Positions 27,122 to 35,097 of a stretch of 64,000 bases of DNA are shown piece by piece. Each line of letters opens with the position of its first letter. The stretch's first letter is position 1. The stretch is from Streptomyces sp. NBC_01431. Its GTDB lineage: Bacteria; Actinomycetota; Actinomycetes; Streptomycetales; Streptomycetaceae. The stretch lies in assembly GCF_036231355.1 (NCBI RefSeq), contig NZ_CP109496.1, forward strand, positions 1,736,001 to 1,800,000, read 5' to 3'. The notes under the pieces are model-generated. The model saw only the letters and a program-made list of their open reading frames with translations, was not told the DNA's origin and did no database searches. Both the position numbers and the translations under genes were made by a program.

Positions 27122-27166
27122 TGGGGTCAAGGGGGTCGCACGTTCAAATCCTGTCGTCCCGACAAC
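27122..27166 (+). other. tRNA 3'-end-like relic (possible old att site)
   Basis: The stretch around ggggtcaagggggtcgca followed by cgttcaaatcctgtcgtccc resembles a variable loop, T-arm (TTCAAAT loop) and acceptor 3' half of a tRNA, but the T-stem has a C:C mismatch and no anticodon half is present upstream. tRNA 3' ends are common attachment sites for actinomycete integrative elements, and recombinase fragments follow within 2-3 kb. Confidence 0.35.
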
Positions 27167-27282
27167 GTTTCATGCAGGTCGGATGCAGTGTGCTCAGAAG
27201 CGAGAGGACGGCCCGCGACGTTCTCCGTGGCCGGGTGGTCGAAGCGCGATCACTCTCCATCGTGAAAGGCACACATGCCTAT

Positions 27283-27536
27283 AGTGCTTGGTCAAGTTCG
27301 TTCGGCGGTGGCGTGTCTTCTTGATCGGTCGTGTCGTTGATCGTGTGTGCTGGGTGGGGAGTTGGCCGCGGTCCGGTGTGATCTGGAGGACTTCGCGGCG
27401 GAGATGTTCGAACCGTTCGGGCGGGTGGATCAGCGCCGGTGGGGTGCCGTCTATCTGCGAGGGCTGCTGCTGGAGGGCGGGCGCAAGTCGGTGGAACCGA
27501 TGGCCGCCCGCCTGGGCGAGGACGGCAACCGGCAGG
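27283..27536 (+). mobile_element. Left end of an IS701 element, truncated
   Basis: From agtgcttggtcaagttcg to position 27536 this is nearly identical to the first 250 bp of the IS701 copy at 35098, including the transposase N-terminus (GELAAVRCDLEDFAAEMFEP). It breaks at GEDGNRQ, exactly where an IS256 derivative begins at 27537. Confidence 0.85.
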
Positions 27537-27956
27537 GGGTCTGTCCAGTCAACGGCTGATCTTGGTTGTTGAGGTTCAGGCAGTGTCACGGGGCACCTTC
27601 ACCTCGACAGGCCCGACGTCGGTCAACACCGTCTTCGAACGGGTGTCGTTACGGGAGTTGCCGCTGTTCCGGCCTGCTGCGTCGTACTTGTCATAGCCGA
27701 CGTGATCGGTGATCTCGCCCTCCAGGGCGGACTCGAGCACCCGCTTGGTCAGCTGCTGCAACAGCCCTCCCTCACCGGTCAACTGCAGCCCGTCCGTCCG
27801 GGCGCGGTCGACCAGCATCGAGATCAACTGCTCGTCCGACACGGCCTCCGCGGCCGACTCAACGACCGACTCCTCCACGGCCTCGTGCTCGGTGATGCTC
27901 TCGCTCATATCAGGCGTCTCCTTGATCATCGGATCCGCCGTCTATTGGACACTCCC
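27537..27956 (-). mobile_element. Internally deleted IS256-family element (about 420 bp)
   Basis: The ends gggtctgtccagtcaacggc (left) and, reversed, gggagtgtccaatagacggc (right) agree at about 15 of 20 positions and bound a fragment containing only the N-terminal transposase region. It inserted into, or replaced, the rest of the IS701 on its left. Such a deletion derivative could be mobilised by a full IS256 elsewhere. Confidence 0.6.
27576..27929 (-). pseudogene. IS256-family transposase, N-terminal remnant
   Basis: The minus strand from 27929 reads a short acidic leader, then QLISMLVDRARTDGLQLTGE, LLQQLTKRVLESALEGEITD, HVGYDKYDAAGRNSGNSRND and TKTVLTDVGPVEVKVPRD-like ending (SKTVLTDVGPVEVKVPRD), the conserved N-terminus of IS256 transposases, then stops. 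The DDE catalytic part is deleted. Confidence 0.85.
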
Positions 27957-28287
27957 GTTCCAGGCCTGGTCACGAGCGGGCTGGCCGTGGTAGCTCCCGC
28001 CGGCCCCGTGGTCGACCGGCGCGAAGCACTCCGTGACCGTCTCCGATTCCTCGGCCTCGATGCTGCCCCTCTCCGTATCAGCGGTCTGCGCGTGGTCCTC
28101 ACCGACCGCTGCAACATGGCCTGCACGTACTGCTTCGTCGATACGAACTCCGGCAAGCCGACATGACGAAGGTGGAACTGGCCGCGGGGCTGGAGTTCCT
28201 GTTCGAGCAGAACGCCGGGCAGGATGAGGTGTCCATCCAGTGGTTCGGCGGCGAGCCGACCATCCGCTTCGACGCGCGGAGTGAACC
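27957..28287 (+). pseudogene. Radical SAM protein fragment
   Basis: In two frames the plus strand encodes LRISGLRVVLTDRCNMACTY with the radical-SAM cluster C-NMA-C-TY-C, then (after a frame change near 28165) KVELAAGLEFLFEQNAG and VSIQWFGGEPTIRFD with the GGEP S-adenosylmethionine motif. This is the N-terminal half of a SPASM-type peptide-modifying radical SAM enzyme or its kin. The 5' end is replaced by the IS256 derivative and nothing past GGEP remains. Confidence 0.65.
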
Positions 28288-28446
28288 ATGGCAGCAACCC
28301 GCCGTACGCGCTGCGTGCTCAGAATCCACTTCCACCTGGCCGAACAAGGAGCAGGCGAGGCCGTGTTCGCGCAGCTGCTGACACTGGGCGAGGACATCAC
28401 CCCGCGCTACCAGCCGCACCCCCAGACATCGTCGACGCCGAACTGA
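28288..28446 (+). pseudogene. Fragment of unidentified gene
   Basis: A 52-codon frame reads RCVLRIHFHLAEQGAGEAVF and AQLLTLGEDITPRYQPHP; in the next frame it continues as PPDIVDAELTG. The bias is coding-like, with one frameshift near 28420. No family recognised. Confidence 0.3.
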
Positions 28447-28553
28447 CCGGTTAGGTCCAGCTTCAGGATGTGTCTCATTCTGTCCGAACGGCGGGGAGTT
28501 GGCGTGTTCAGCCTGGTAGGCTCCGCGCCCTCGATGTGAGTCGGGGGACGCTC

Positions 28554-29032
28554 ATGGACTAATTCTTCACGGCGGCGGACAAGGTTCGCCGCCACCTGCC
28601 AGCCGTGCCCGGCATCGACCCGGATGTGGTCGACCTGGTGACGCGGCCCGGTGCGCTGCCGGAGGGGACTCCGTTCTTCCTCGGGCCAGACATGCGCCCC
28701 AGAGAGCCGCTGACGTCGTACTTCTTCGATCTGTCGAAGTACGTCGGGGCGGTGAGCCTGCGCGACTACGCGTACGACCTCATGGCGCTCGAGGACTTTC
28801 TGGGGCGGGTGCTTGATCCGCCGACCGATCTGCTCTTGGCGACGGAGGAGGATCTGGTCGGCTTCCGCCGCTACCGCACGGCGTTGCAGCCGTCGCCGGC
28901 CCCGCGACGTGGAAGCGGAACCACGTCGCTGCCGATCTCCCCAGCCCGATCCTCGCCGACGTGACCGAGACGCACCGCCACACCGCACTCCGCTGGGTCG
29001 TCGCCTACGCCCGACGCGACTGGGCCGAGTAA
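28554..29032 (+). pseudogene. Tyrosine-recombinase-like gene, N-terminal part plus shifted tail
   Basis: After an ATG at 28554 and a stop two codons later, the frame reads FFTAADKVRRHLPAVPGIDP, FFLGPDMRPREPLTSYFFDL, RDYAYDLMALEDFLGRVLDP and EEDLVGFRRYRTALQ, the N-terminal SAM-like DNA-binding region of actinobacterial site-specific integrases. Past 28890 the text moves to a third frame (AADLPSPILADVTETHRHTA, LRWVVAYARRDWAE), a C-terminal HTH-like tail. The catalytic domain between them is deleted here; a piece of one lies at 30.3 kb. Confidence 0.65.
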
Positions 29033-29090
29033 CTCGCAGCCCGAGCCGCGGACAAGGCTCACGAACGGCACAAGAAGGGAGACAGCGCAT

Positions 29091-29115
29091 GGTCGGAATA
29101 ACCCCCTGCCGCCAG
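29091..29115 (+). repeat. 25-bp direct repeat, left copy
   Basis: ggtcggaataaccccctgcc followed by gccag; repeated at 30304-30328 with two mismatches. The pair brackets the PD-(D/E)XK nuclease gene. Confidence 0.7.
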
Positions 29116-29176
29116 GCATGCGCGAGCCGTGAAGTGGTAGTCCCCTCGTCAGCAACGCTTCCAGGAGCCGATTCCC

Positions 29177-30244
29177 TTGACACAGACGCAGTCCCCGCTG
29201 ATCCACCTGGTGGCCTCGATCGAGACCAACCCCATGTTCGCGATGTCGCTGGGCGGCAAGGAGCTGTTCGACAGCAACCTGCTGGCTTGGTTCGTTCAAC
29301 ACCATCCGGAAGCGGCCGACGCGCTGCTGCAGACATGGACTGATACTGCAGCGCGGAGCCCAGTCACGGTCGTGCGCGAATGGAAGAACACAGACCTCGT
29401 CCTGCGCTCCGACGATTGCATGCTGGTCATCGAGAACAAGGCATTCGCTCTGCCCGATGAGAGCCAGCTGGATCGCTACGCCACCAAGTTGACCAACGAC
29501 ATGGGCGACGCATCCGCTTTGGTTCTGCTGAGCCTGACCGCTCCGACTTGGCCGACACACACGTACACCACTCCCACCGGCCACATGTGGACGTGGCGCA
29601 GCTACCTCGATCTTGCAGCCGTGCTGAGGAGTGCACAGCCTGCCGTTACCCGCCGCGACCCCTACGCCGGAGCCACGTTGGAACGCTGGCTGGGTCTGCT
29701 CGGCGATCTAGGGGCACTCGTGTCCACTGTCGGCTGCCCCAGCCCGGAAGAACCGCTGATGCTTCCCAAGGAGCAGCGCTCGTTGCTGACTACGGCTCGG
29801 CTCGACGCTCCCGTTCAGAAGATGCGGTGTCAGGCAGTGGCCGCCCTGCTACGCGCGCGTGGCGTCGCGGCCGAAGCCAAACTGACGAACGGCACGGGAC
29901 TCGTGGAGTGGTTCACGCCGGGCCCGGGGCTGCGGCTGGGATGGCAACTCCAGGGCGAACAGTTCAGGCTGGCCGCCATTGTGCCCCAAGAGCACCCGGG
30001 GTTTGGACGAAACGCCGCGGCCCGCCTAGCCCGTCAGGATGCAGCACACGAGTACCTCCGTTTCTTCCGCTTCGACGCTCTACCGACCTCGGAGCCCGTC
30101 CGGCCGGCTGACGGTGGGTGGCTGAGGTTCGACCCGAGCTTTGTCTATCGCTACGTGCCGATGTCCGGCGTGACCATGGATCAGATAGTGACGGCCGGTA
30201 CTGAACTCACCCGCCAGGCCCAGCTCGCCTTGGCGGCTGCCTGA
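29177..30244 (+). CDS. PD-(D/E)XK nuclease family protein
   Basis: A 355-residue protein starting TTG at 29177. The N-terminal nuclease core reads ELFDSNLLAWFVQHHPEAAD, then VREWKNTDLVLRSDDCMLVI, E86-N-K88 and AFALPDESQLDRYATKL, matching the PDDEXK_4-type fold (E..., D..., ExK, QxxRY). The rest is an alpha/beta domain of unknown role ending in an aromatic-rich block (WLRFDPSFVYRYVP). Such proteins are usually single-gene defence or repair nucleases. The gene is intact amid pseudogenes and is flanked by 25-bp direct repeats, suggesting it arrived as cargo. Confidence 0.8.
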   Translation: MTQTQSPLIHLVASIETNPMFAMSLGGKELFDSNLLAWFVQHHPEAADALLQTWTDTAARSPVTVVREWKNTDLVLRSDDCMLVIENKAFALPDESQLDRYATKLTNDMGDASALVLLSLTAPTWPTHTYTTPTGHMWTWRSYLDLAAVLRSAQPAVTRRDPYAGATLERWLGLLGDLGALVSTVGCPSPEEPLMLPKEQRSLLTTARLDAPVQKMRCQAVAALLRARGVAAEAKLTNGTGLVEWFTPGPGLRLGWQLQGEQFRLAAIVPQEHPGFGRNAAARLARQDAAHEYLRFFRFDALPTSEPVRPADGGWLRFDPSFVYRYVPMSGVTMDQIVTAGTELTRQAQLALAAA

Positions 30245-30258
30245 CACCTTCTGGATCC

Positions 30259-30675
30259 ATGTTCCCCCGAGGAGCAAGGAAGCCGCAGGGGAGAATAGTG
30301 CACGGTCGGAATAACCCTCTCCCGCCAGTAGTCCAAGAGCTCCAGCGCGGTGCGCTCGCCGAACACTTCGGCACACCAGCGGTCCGGTCCCTGAAGCACA
30401 AGGGCGAGGCGGCGCCCGCCGAGAGGCTGTGGTGGATCACCGAGCCTGTCGCCCAGGCGATCGCCGTGCTGGAGGCGCTCTCCTGGCACCCCACCCACCT
30501 GTTCGCCATCGCCTGCCTTCCCCCACGCCACACCGGCCGGCAGCCCGCGGGCCGACGGGGAATCCGCGCGGAGGAGCGCCTCGACTTCTTCATCGCCCAC
30601 GTCAACGCCCACCGCCACAACACCGGCCTCACGGAGATCCCGCCCGATACGGCCCATCGGGGTGAGCGGAAGTGA
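30259..30675 (+). pseudogene. Tyrosine-recombinase catalytic-domain fragment
   Basis: The frame reads VHGRNNPLPPVVQELQ, LWWITEPVAQAIAVLEALSW, HPTHLFAIACLPPRHTGRQP and RAEERLDFFIAHVNAHRHNT, the central region of large actinobacterial integrases just before the HxxR box. It stops before the catalytic HxxR/Y boxes. It is probably part of the same gene as 28554-29032. Confidence 0.5.
30304..30328 (+). repeat. 25-bp direct repeat, right copy
   Basis: ggtcggaataaccctctccc followed by gccag, matching 29091-29115 at 23 of 25 positions, 60 bp after the nuclease stop codon. Confidence 0.7.
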
Positions 30676-30981
30676 GCGGCGGCGGCCGACTCACTCAACC
30701 TGTCACCGGATCTGGTGAAGGGTGACAATAGCCTTCCGGCACTCGAACCGGGGCGAGGGACCCGTACATTAGCCGCGCGTGAGACGCGGGTCGAGGGATC
30801 CCTCCGCGTTGCTCGTGTGGGCGTAGGGGCGCAGAGTTGTAAGTGTGGGTCGAAGCACCGGTTGGCGTCTGTCGATCACCCGCCACGTCCTCGCCGACGG
30901 CCCGCGTGCCGCTGGAGCCATGGTTGGTCTGTTCGCCTGGCCCATGGGATGGGAGATGGGCGACCCCTGACGGGGGTTGGG

Positions 30982-31515
30982 ATGACCTCGGAATCGAAGT
31001 TGCGGCCTGCGCCTCTCACTCTCGCGCTCCTCGTCGCCGCGGGCCTTGGCCTGGTAGCGGTTCAGCTTCTTGGGCGGAGTCTGCAGGAGGGCAGTGCTGC
31101 TCTCCTTGCCCTCGGGACTGATGGCCGCCGCCACAGGGGTCGCGGCCAGCGGTTATGCGGTGTATCAGGGCGGGTTGGCGCCTCGGCCCAACGACCTTCG
31201 GGCCTCCGGAAGGGCGTGATCTTCGGAGTACTTGCGGATTTCTCGGAGGTCGGCCTCGTCTGGCTCGCAGTCGTCTTCGCTGTCGACGGCCGACCAGGAC
31301 CGGCGTGGCTCGCGGGAGGGTTGGCGCTGGTGGTCCTGGTGATCTGGACAGCCCTGGTCATCCGGGACAACAGGATGAACGCTCAAGAGAGAGTCGTCGT
31401 CGTGGTCGGGGTCGCTCTGTCAAGCGCCGCCTTCGGCTGGCTGTTTGTCCGCCTGGCCGGAAATGACCAGCCCCTGCCGCCGGGCTCACGGCCGGGCCAG
31501 CGACCCTCGCCGTGA
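30982..31515 (+). CDS. Small multi-pass membrane protein, possibly frame-damaged
   Basis: The ATG at 30982 opens MTSESKLRPAPLTLALLVAA and later VIFGVLADFSEVGLVWLAVV, AWLAGGLALVVLVIWTALVI and VVVVVGVALSSAAFGWLFV, that is four membrane helices. Between about 31115 and 31210 the frame reads basic and polar (GTDGRRHRGRGQRLCGVSGR), while the neighbouring frame reads LMAAATGVAASGYAVYQGG and RPNDLRASGR, which fits a membrane protein better. Two compensating single-base shifts would explain this. Family not recognised. The next start overlaps its stop (GTGA). Confidence 0.5.
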   Translation: MTSESKLRPAPLTLALLVAAGLGLVAVQLLGRSLQEGSAALLALGTDGRRHRGRGQRLCGVSGRVGASAQRPSGLRKGVIFGVLADFSEVGLVWLAVVFAVDGRPGPAWLAGGLALVVLVIWTALVIRDNRMNAQERVVVVVGVALSSAAFGWLFVRLAGNDQPLPPGSRPGQRPSP

Positions 31516-31630
31516 TCACGCTCACCTACCGCTTGCGCAGTGAGGACGACCTGGACGGATTGCCCGACTGGGGGCTCACCTTGCTCTTCACGGCAGGTCT
31601 GGGCGCGGCCGCGGCCGTCCTCGCTGTTGA
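31512..31630 (+). pseudogene. Second membrane-protein gene, cut by ISL3 fragment
   Basis: GTG at 31512 overlaps the upstream stop and reads MITLTYRLRSEDDLDGLPDW, then GLTLLFTAGLGAAAAVLAVD before merging into the ISL3 sequence near 31628. It was a translationally coupled membrane protein; only about 40 residues remain. Confidence 0.45.
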
Positions 31631-32030
31631 CGGTCGTTCCGTCTCAGCTCCTGGCCAAGGTCACCGCCGCCTGCCCCGAGATAACTCAACTGGCCACCAA
31701 TGTCCGGGACTTCGACTCACTCCTTACGCCGCACGCCGGCAACGCCGACGCGCTTGTGAGCTGGATCGCCCAGGTCCGAGCGGCCGACCTGCCCCAGCTG
31801 CATGCCTTTACCCGGGGCCTGGACCGGGACATCGACGCCGTGATCGCCGGACTCACGCTTCCGTACAGCAACGGCCCCACCGAGGGCGTCAACACCAAGA
31901 CCAAACGGATCGCGCGCCAGATGCACGGGCGAGCCGGCTTCACGCTCCTCCGGCATCGCATCCTCCTCGGATGACAGCGCTCTCCGTCACCACCGGAAGT
32001 GAGACAGGGCCGTTTAATTGACACTCCCCA
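31628..32030 (+). pseudogene. ISL3-family transposase C-terminus with element end
   Basis: The frame ending at 31974 reads AACPEITQLATNVRDFDSLL, GNADALVSWIAQVRAADLPQ, LHAFTRGLDRDIDAVIAGLT, LPYSNGPTEGVNTKTKRIAR and GRAGFTLLRHRILLG, the C-terminal DDE part of ISL3 transposases with the catalytic Glu in GPTEGVNTKTK. The remaining bases to about 32030 (ending ttgacactcccc) are probably the element's right end. The N-terminal part is missing. Confidence 0.8.
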
Positions 32031-32176
32031 CCCCCCGCGCTCTCGGAGGCATGGGGGCGATGTGTGGGAAGTGTGTGGAGGCTCTTATGCTCTGGGGCGT
32101 TCAGGTAGGCCGTAGCTCCTCCTGGCTGGTGGGCGCTCGTGAAGCCCCGGTACATGTCTCAGGCGGAGGTTTCAGC

Positions 32177-33292
32177 GTGCTCGACCATGATGTCCCAGCG
32201 ATAGCCGCGCGGCGGGCGCAGGCGGGACACCGAAGGCGGCCCCCAAGCGCGTCTGGGCCGGCTCGTTCGGGGCGGGTGTTCGCCTTGGACGGACTGCGGC
32301 TGATGGCGGCGTTGTCGGTGTTGGCGTACCACTACACGGCGCGGGTCGGCAGCTGGCCCAAGAAGCCCGAGGCGGTCTTCCCTGCGGTGTTCCCGGTCAC
32401 GGCTTACGGCTGGCTCGGGGTGCATCTGTTCTTCCTGATCAGCGGCTTTGTGATCTGTATGAGCTGCTGGGGTAAGCCGCTGCGGGACTTCTTCGTCTCA
32501 CGCGTGGTGCGCCTGTATCCGGCGTACTGGTTCGGGGTGCTTGCCACCACGGTGACTCTGGCGGTGTTCCCGAAGGGGAACCGACACCTGCCGTGGACCG
32601 ATGTCCTCACCAACCTGACCATGCTGCAGGAGCCGCTCGGGGTGCCGTCGGCGGACGGGGCGTACTGGTCGCTCTTCGCCGAACTCCGCTTCTACCTGCT
32701 GTTCGCGGTGGTCGCCTGGTGGGGGCTGACCTACCGCAGGGTGCTGGCCTTCTGCTGCCTGTGGGCGACCGCCAGCATGCTGTTCGCCAAGGCCGGGCCG
32801 GGGCCGCTGCGGCTGTTGGTGATGCCCGAGTACAGCTGGTACTTCATCGCGGGCATCGCCTTCTACCTGATGTACCACTTCCGCCCGAACCTGATGCTCA
32901 CTGGCATCGTGCTGCTCTGCTTCGGAGCGGGCCTGCCCGCCACCCTGAAGATGTGGCGCAGCACCGAGGCCTACGTCGGCCGCCTCGTACCCGCCTGGCC
33001 CGTCGTCCTCATCCTCGCGGCGTCCTTCGCGCTGCTCGCCCTCGTCGCGACGGGACGGTTGTCGTGGGTTCGGTGGCGCTGGCTGACCTATGCGGGCGCT
33101 GTCACCTACCCGCTCTACCTCATGCACCAGATGATCGGCTGGGAACTCTTCCATACCTTCTCGCCCGGCGTCCCGACCTACCCACTCCTCGCTCTGGTCA
33201 CCACAGGCCTGGTTCTGCTGGCGTGGCTGGTGCACCGGTTCGTCGAGCGTCCCCTCAGCCGGAGGCTGAAGCAGGGGCTCGCGCAGGTCTGA
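32177..33292 (+). CDS. Acyltransferase-3 family membrane protein
   Basis: GTG at 32177, seven bases after GGAGG, gives a 371-residue protein. After a basic cytosolic head it has the acyltransferase-3 (OafA/NodX type) order: ALDGLRLMAALSVLAYHYTA with the catalytic His, the VRLYPAYWFGVL motif, about ten membrane helices and a final PLYLMHQMIGWELF. Such enzymes O-acylate surface sugars, lipids or secondary metabolites. Longer frames begin inside the ISL3 remnant and lack a ribosome site. A strong hairpin terminator follows. Confidence 0.85.
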   Translation: MLDHDVPAIAARRAQAGHRRRPPSASGPARSGRVFALDGLRLMAALSVLAYHYTARVGSWPKKPEAVFPAVFPVTAYGWLGVHLFFLISGFVICMSCWGKPLRDFFVSRVVRLYPAYWFGVLATTVTLAVFPKGNRHLPWTDVLTNLTMLQEPLGVPSADGAYWSLFAELRFYLLFAVVAWWGLTYRRVLAFCCLWATASMLFAKAGPGPLRLLVMPEYSWYFIAGIAFYLMYHFRPNLMLTGIVLLCFGAGLPATLKMWRSTEAYVGRLVPAWPVVLILAASFALLALVATGRLSWVRWRWLTYAGAVTYPLYLMHQMIGWELFHTFSPGVPTYPLLALVTTGLVLLAWLVHRFVERPLSRRLKQGLAQV

Positions 33293-33373
33293 ATTTGATG
33301 CACCGTCGCAAGGCCCGGGCTCGGCCTCGCTTCGACGGGTGCGGCGGTCTTTCGCAGGACTTGATCCTCTTAC

Positions 33374-33419
33374 GCCGATGGCCTCGTGCGGAGCAGGTGC
33401 TCCGCACGAGGCCATCGGC
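33374..33419. terminator. Bidirectional hairpin terminator
   Basis: A perfect 22-bp inverted repeat (gccgatggcctcgtgcggag... / ...ctccgcacgaggccatcggc) with a minimal loop separates the acyltransferase (stop 33292) from the convergent VCBS gene (stop 33434). It lacks a long U-tract, as is common in Streptomyces terminators. Confidence 0.8.
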
Positions 33420-33779
33420 TTTAGCTGGGCTGGTTAGTTGTAGGGGCGGATGACGTTGGCTTCGTTGAGGTTCCAGCCGGTGGGGGTGGTCCAGCTGCCG
33501 ACGCCGGCGTTGAAGGTGCCGCTGTTGTCGGTCTTGGCTGTGAAGGTGAACATGCGGACGCTGCCGTCGGGATAGCCGTAGAGGGAGGCGAGGTCGTCGC
33601 GGCCGTCGCCGTCGAAGTCTCCGGTGACGAGCTTGCTCCGGTTCACGTCCCACCATCCGGCGGGCATGTTCAGCGCGGGTATGGGTTTGGCGAATTCGCC
33701 GGTGTGGCTGCCGCTGGCGATCATGGTGTGGAGGCCGTCGTGGCCGTCGGCGTAGTCGTACCAGGCGACCACGTCGTCG

Positions 33780-34266
33780 ATGCCGTCGCCGTTGAAGTCG
33801 CCGGCCTGGATGGTGGTGCGGTTCCAGTCGCCCCAGCCGGTGGCGGTGTCGCCCCAGGACTGGATGCTGGCCTGGAAGGCGCCGGTGGGCGTGGCGGCGA
33901 AGGTGTGCATCTTCACCGAGCCATCCGGATACCCGTACAGGGCAGCGATGTCGTCACGCCCGTCACCGTTGAAGTCACCGGTGACCAGCTTGCTCTTGTT
34001 GATGTCCCAGTTGCCAGCGTTCATGTAGTACGAGTCGAAGGGCGGATTGAAGCCGCCACGCACGTCGGCGGTGAAGGTGAACAGCCGGTCGCTGCCGTCG
34101 GCATAGGAGTACCAGGCGGCCAGGTCATCTCGCCCGTCTCCGTTGAAGTCACCCGACTCCAGCTTGAGGTCGTTGGCCCACCAGCCACTCGGGCTCGACC
34201 ACGACTCGATGAGCGGGGTCTGGTAGGTGCCGTCGGGCTTGCTGAGCGCGGTGAACAGCTTCACCT
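33780..34266 (-). repeat. 487-bp tandem duplication, unit A
   Basis: Identical by eye to 34267-34753. The junction lies at atgccgtcgccgtt versus cttgccgccgccgt, a short GC-rich micro-homology. Because 487 is not a multiple of three the duplication shifts the host reading frame. Confidence 0.9.
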
Positions 34267-34753
34267 ATGCCGTCGCCGTTGAAGTCGCCGGCCTGGATGG
34301 TGGTGCGGTTCCAGTCGCCCCAGCCGGTGGCGGTGTCGCCCCAGGACTGGATGCTGGCCTGGAAGGCGCCGGTGGGCGTGGCGGCGAAGGTGTGCATCTT
34401 CACCGAGCCATCCGGATACCCGTACAGGGCAGCGATGTCGTCACGCCCGTCACCGTTGAAGTCACCGGTGACCAGCTTGCTCTTGTTGATGTCCCAGTTG
34501 CCAGCGTTCATGTAGTACGAGTCGAAGGGCGGATTGAAGCCGCCACGCACGTCGGCGGTGAAGGTGAACAGCCGGTCGCTGCCGTCGGCATAGGAGTACC
34601 AGGCGGCCAGGTCATCTCGCCCGTCTCCGTTGAAGTCACCCGACTCCAGCTTGAGGTCGTTGGCCCACCAGCCACTCGGGCTCGACCACGACTCGATGAG
34701 CGGGGTCTGGTAGGTGCCGTCGGGCTTGCTGAGCGCGGTGAACAGCTTCACCT
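34267..34753 (-). repeat. 487-bp tandem duplication, unit B
   Basis: Second unit; deleting either copy rejoins the VCBS frame (LFTALSKPDGTYQTPLIESW continues from GYDYGGGKVK-type text). Confidence 0.9.
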
Positions 34754-35097
34754 TGCCGCCGCCGTAGTCGTACAGGAACGCCACGTCGCCGCGGCCGTCG
34801 CCGTTGTAGTCGCCGGTCGCGAACCGCGCCTTGGTGGCGTCGAAGTACCCGTTGGGGAAGACGGCACCCTCGAACGGGGCCTTGAACGTGCCGTCCGAGT
34901 TGGTGAGCAGGGCGTGGAGGGCATCGTGGCCGTCGGCGTAGTTGTACCAGTCGGCGACGTCACTGCGCCCGTCGCCGTTGTAATCGTGCCGGATGGCGGT
35001 ACCGCTGGACCACAGCGCCTGGCCCTTGGCGTTGTAGATGACGAGGTTGCCACGGTCCTGGAGCATGGCGTAGCCATCGGACAGGTGTTCCGGCTTT

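Noticed and set aside
32005..32030. IS256-type end (ttgacactcccc) after the ISL3 fragment
   Set aside because: It resembles the IS256 end at 27.95 kb only over about nine bases and fits the right end of the ISL3 element directly adjacent.
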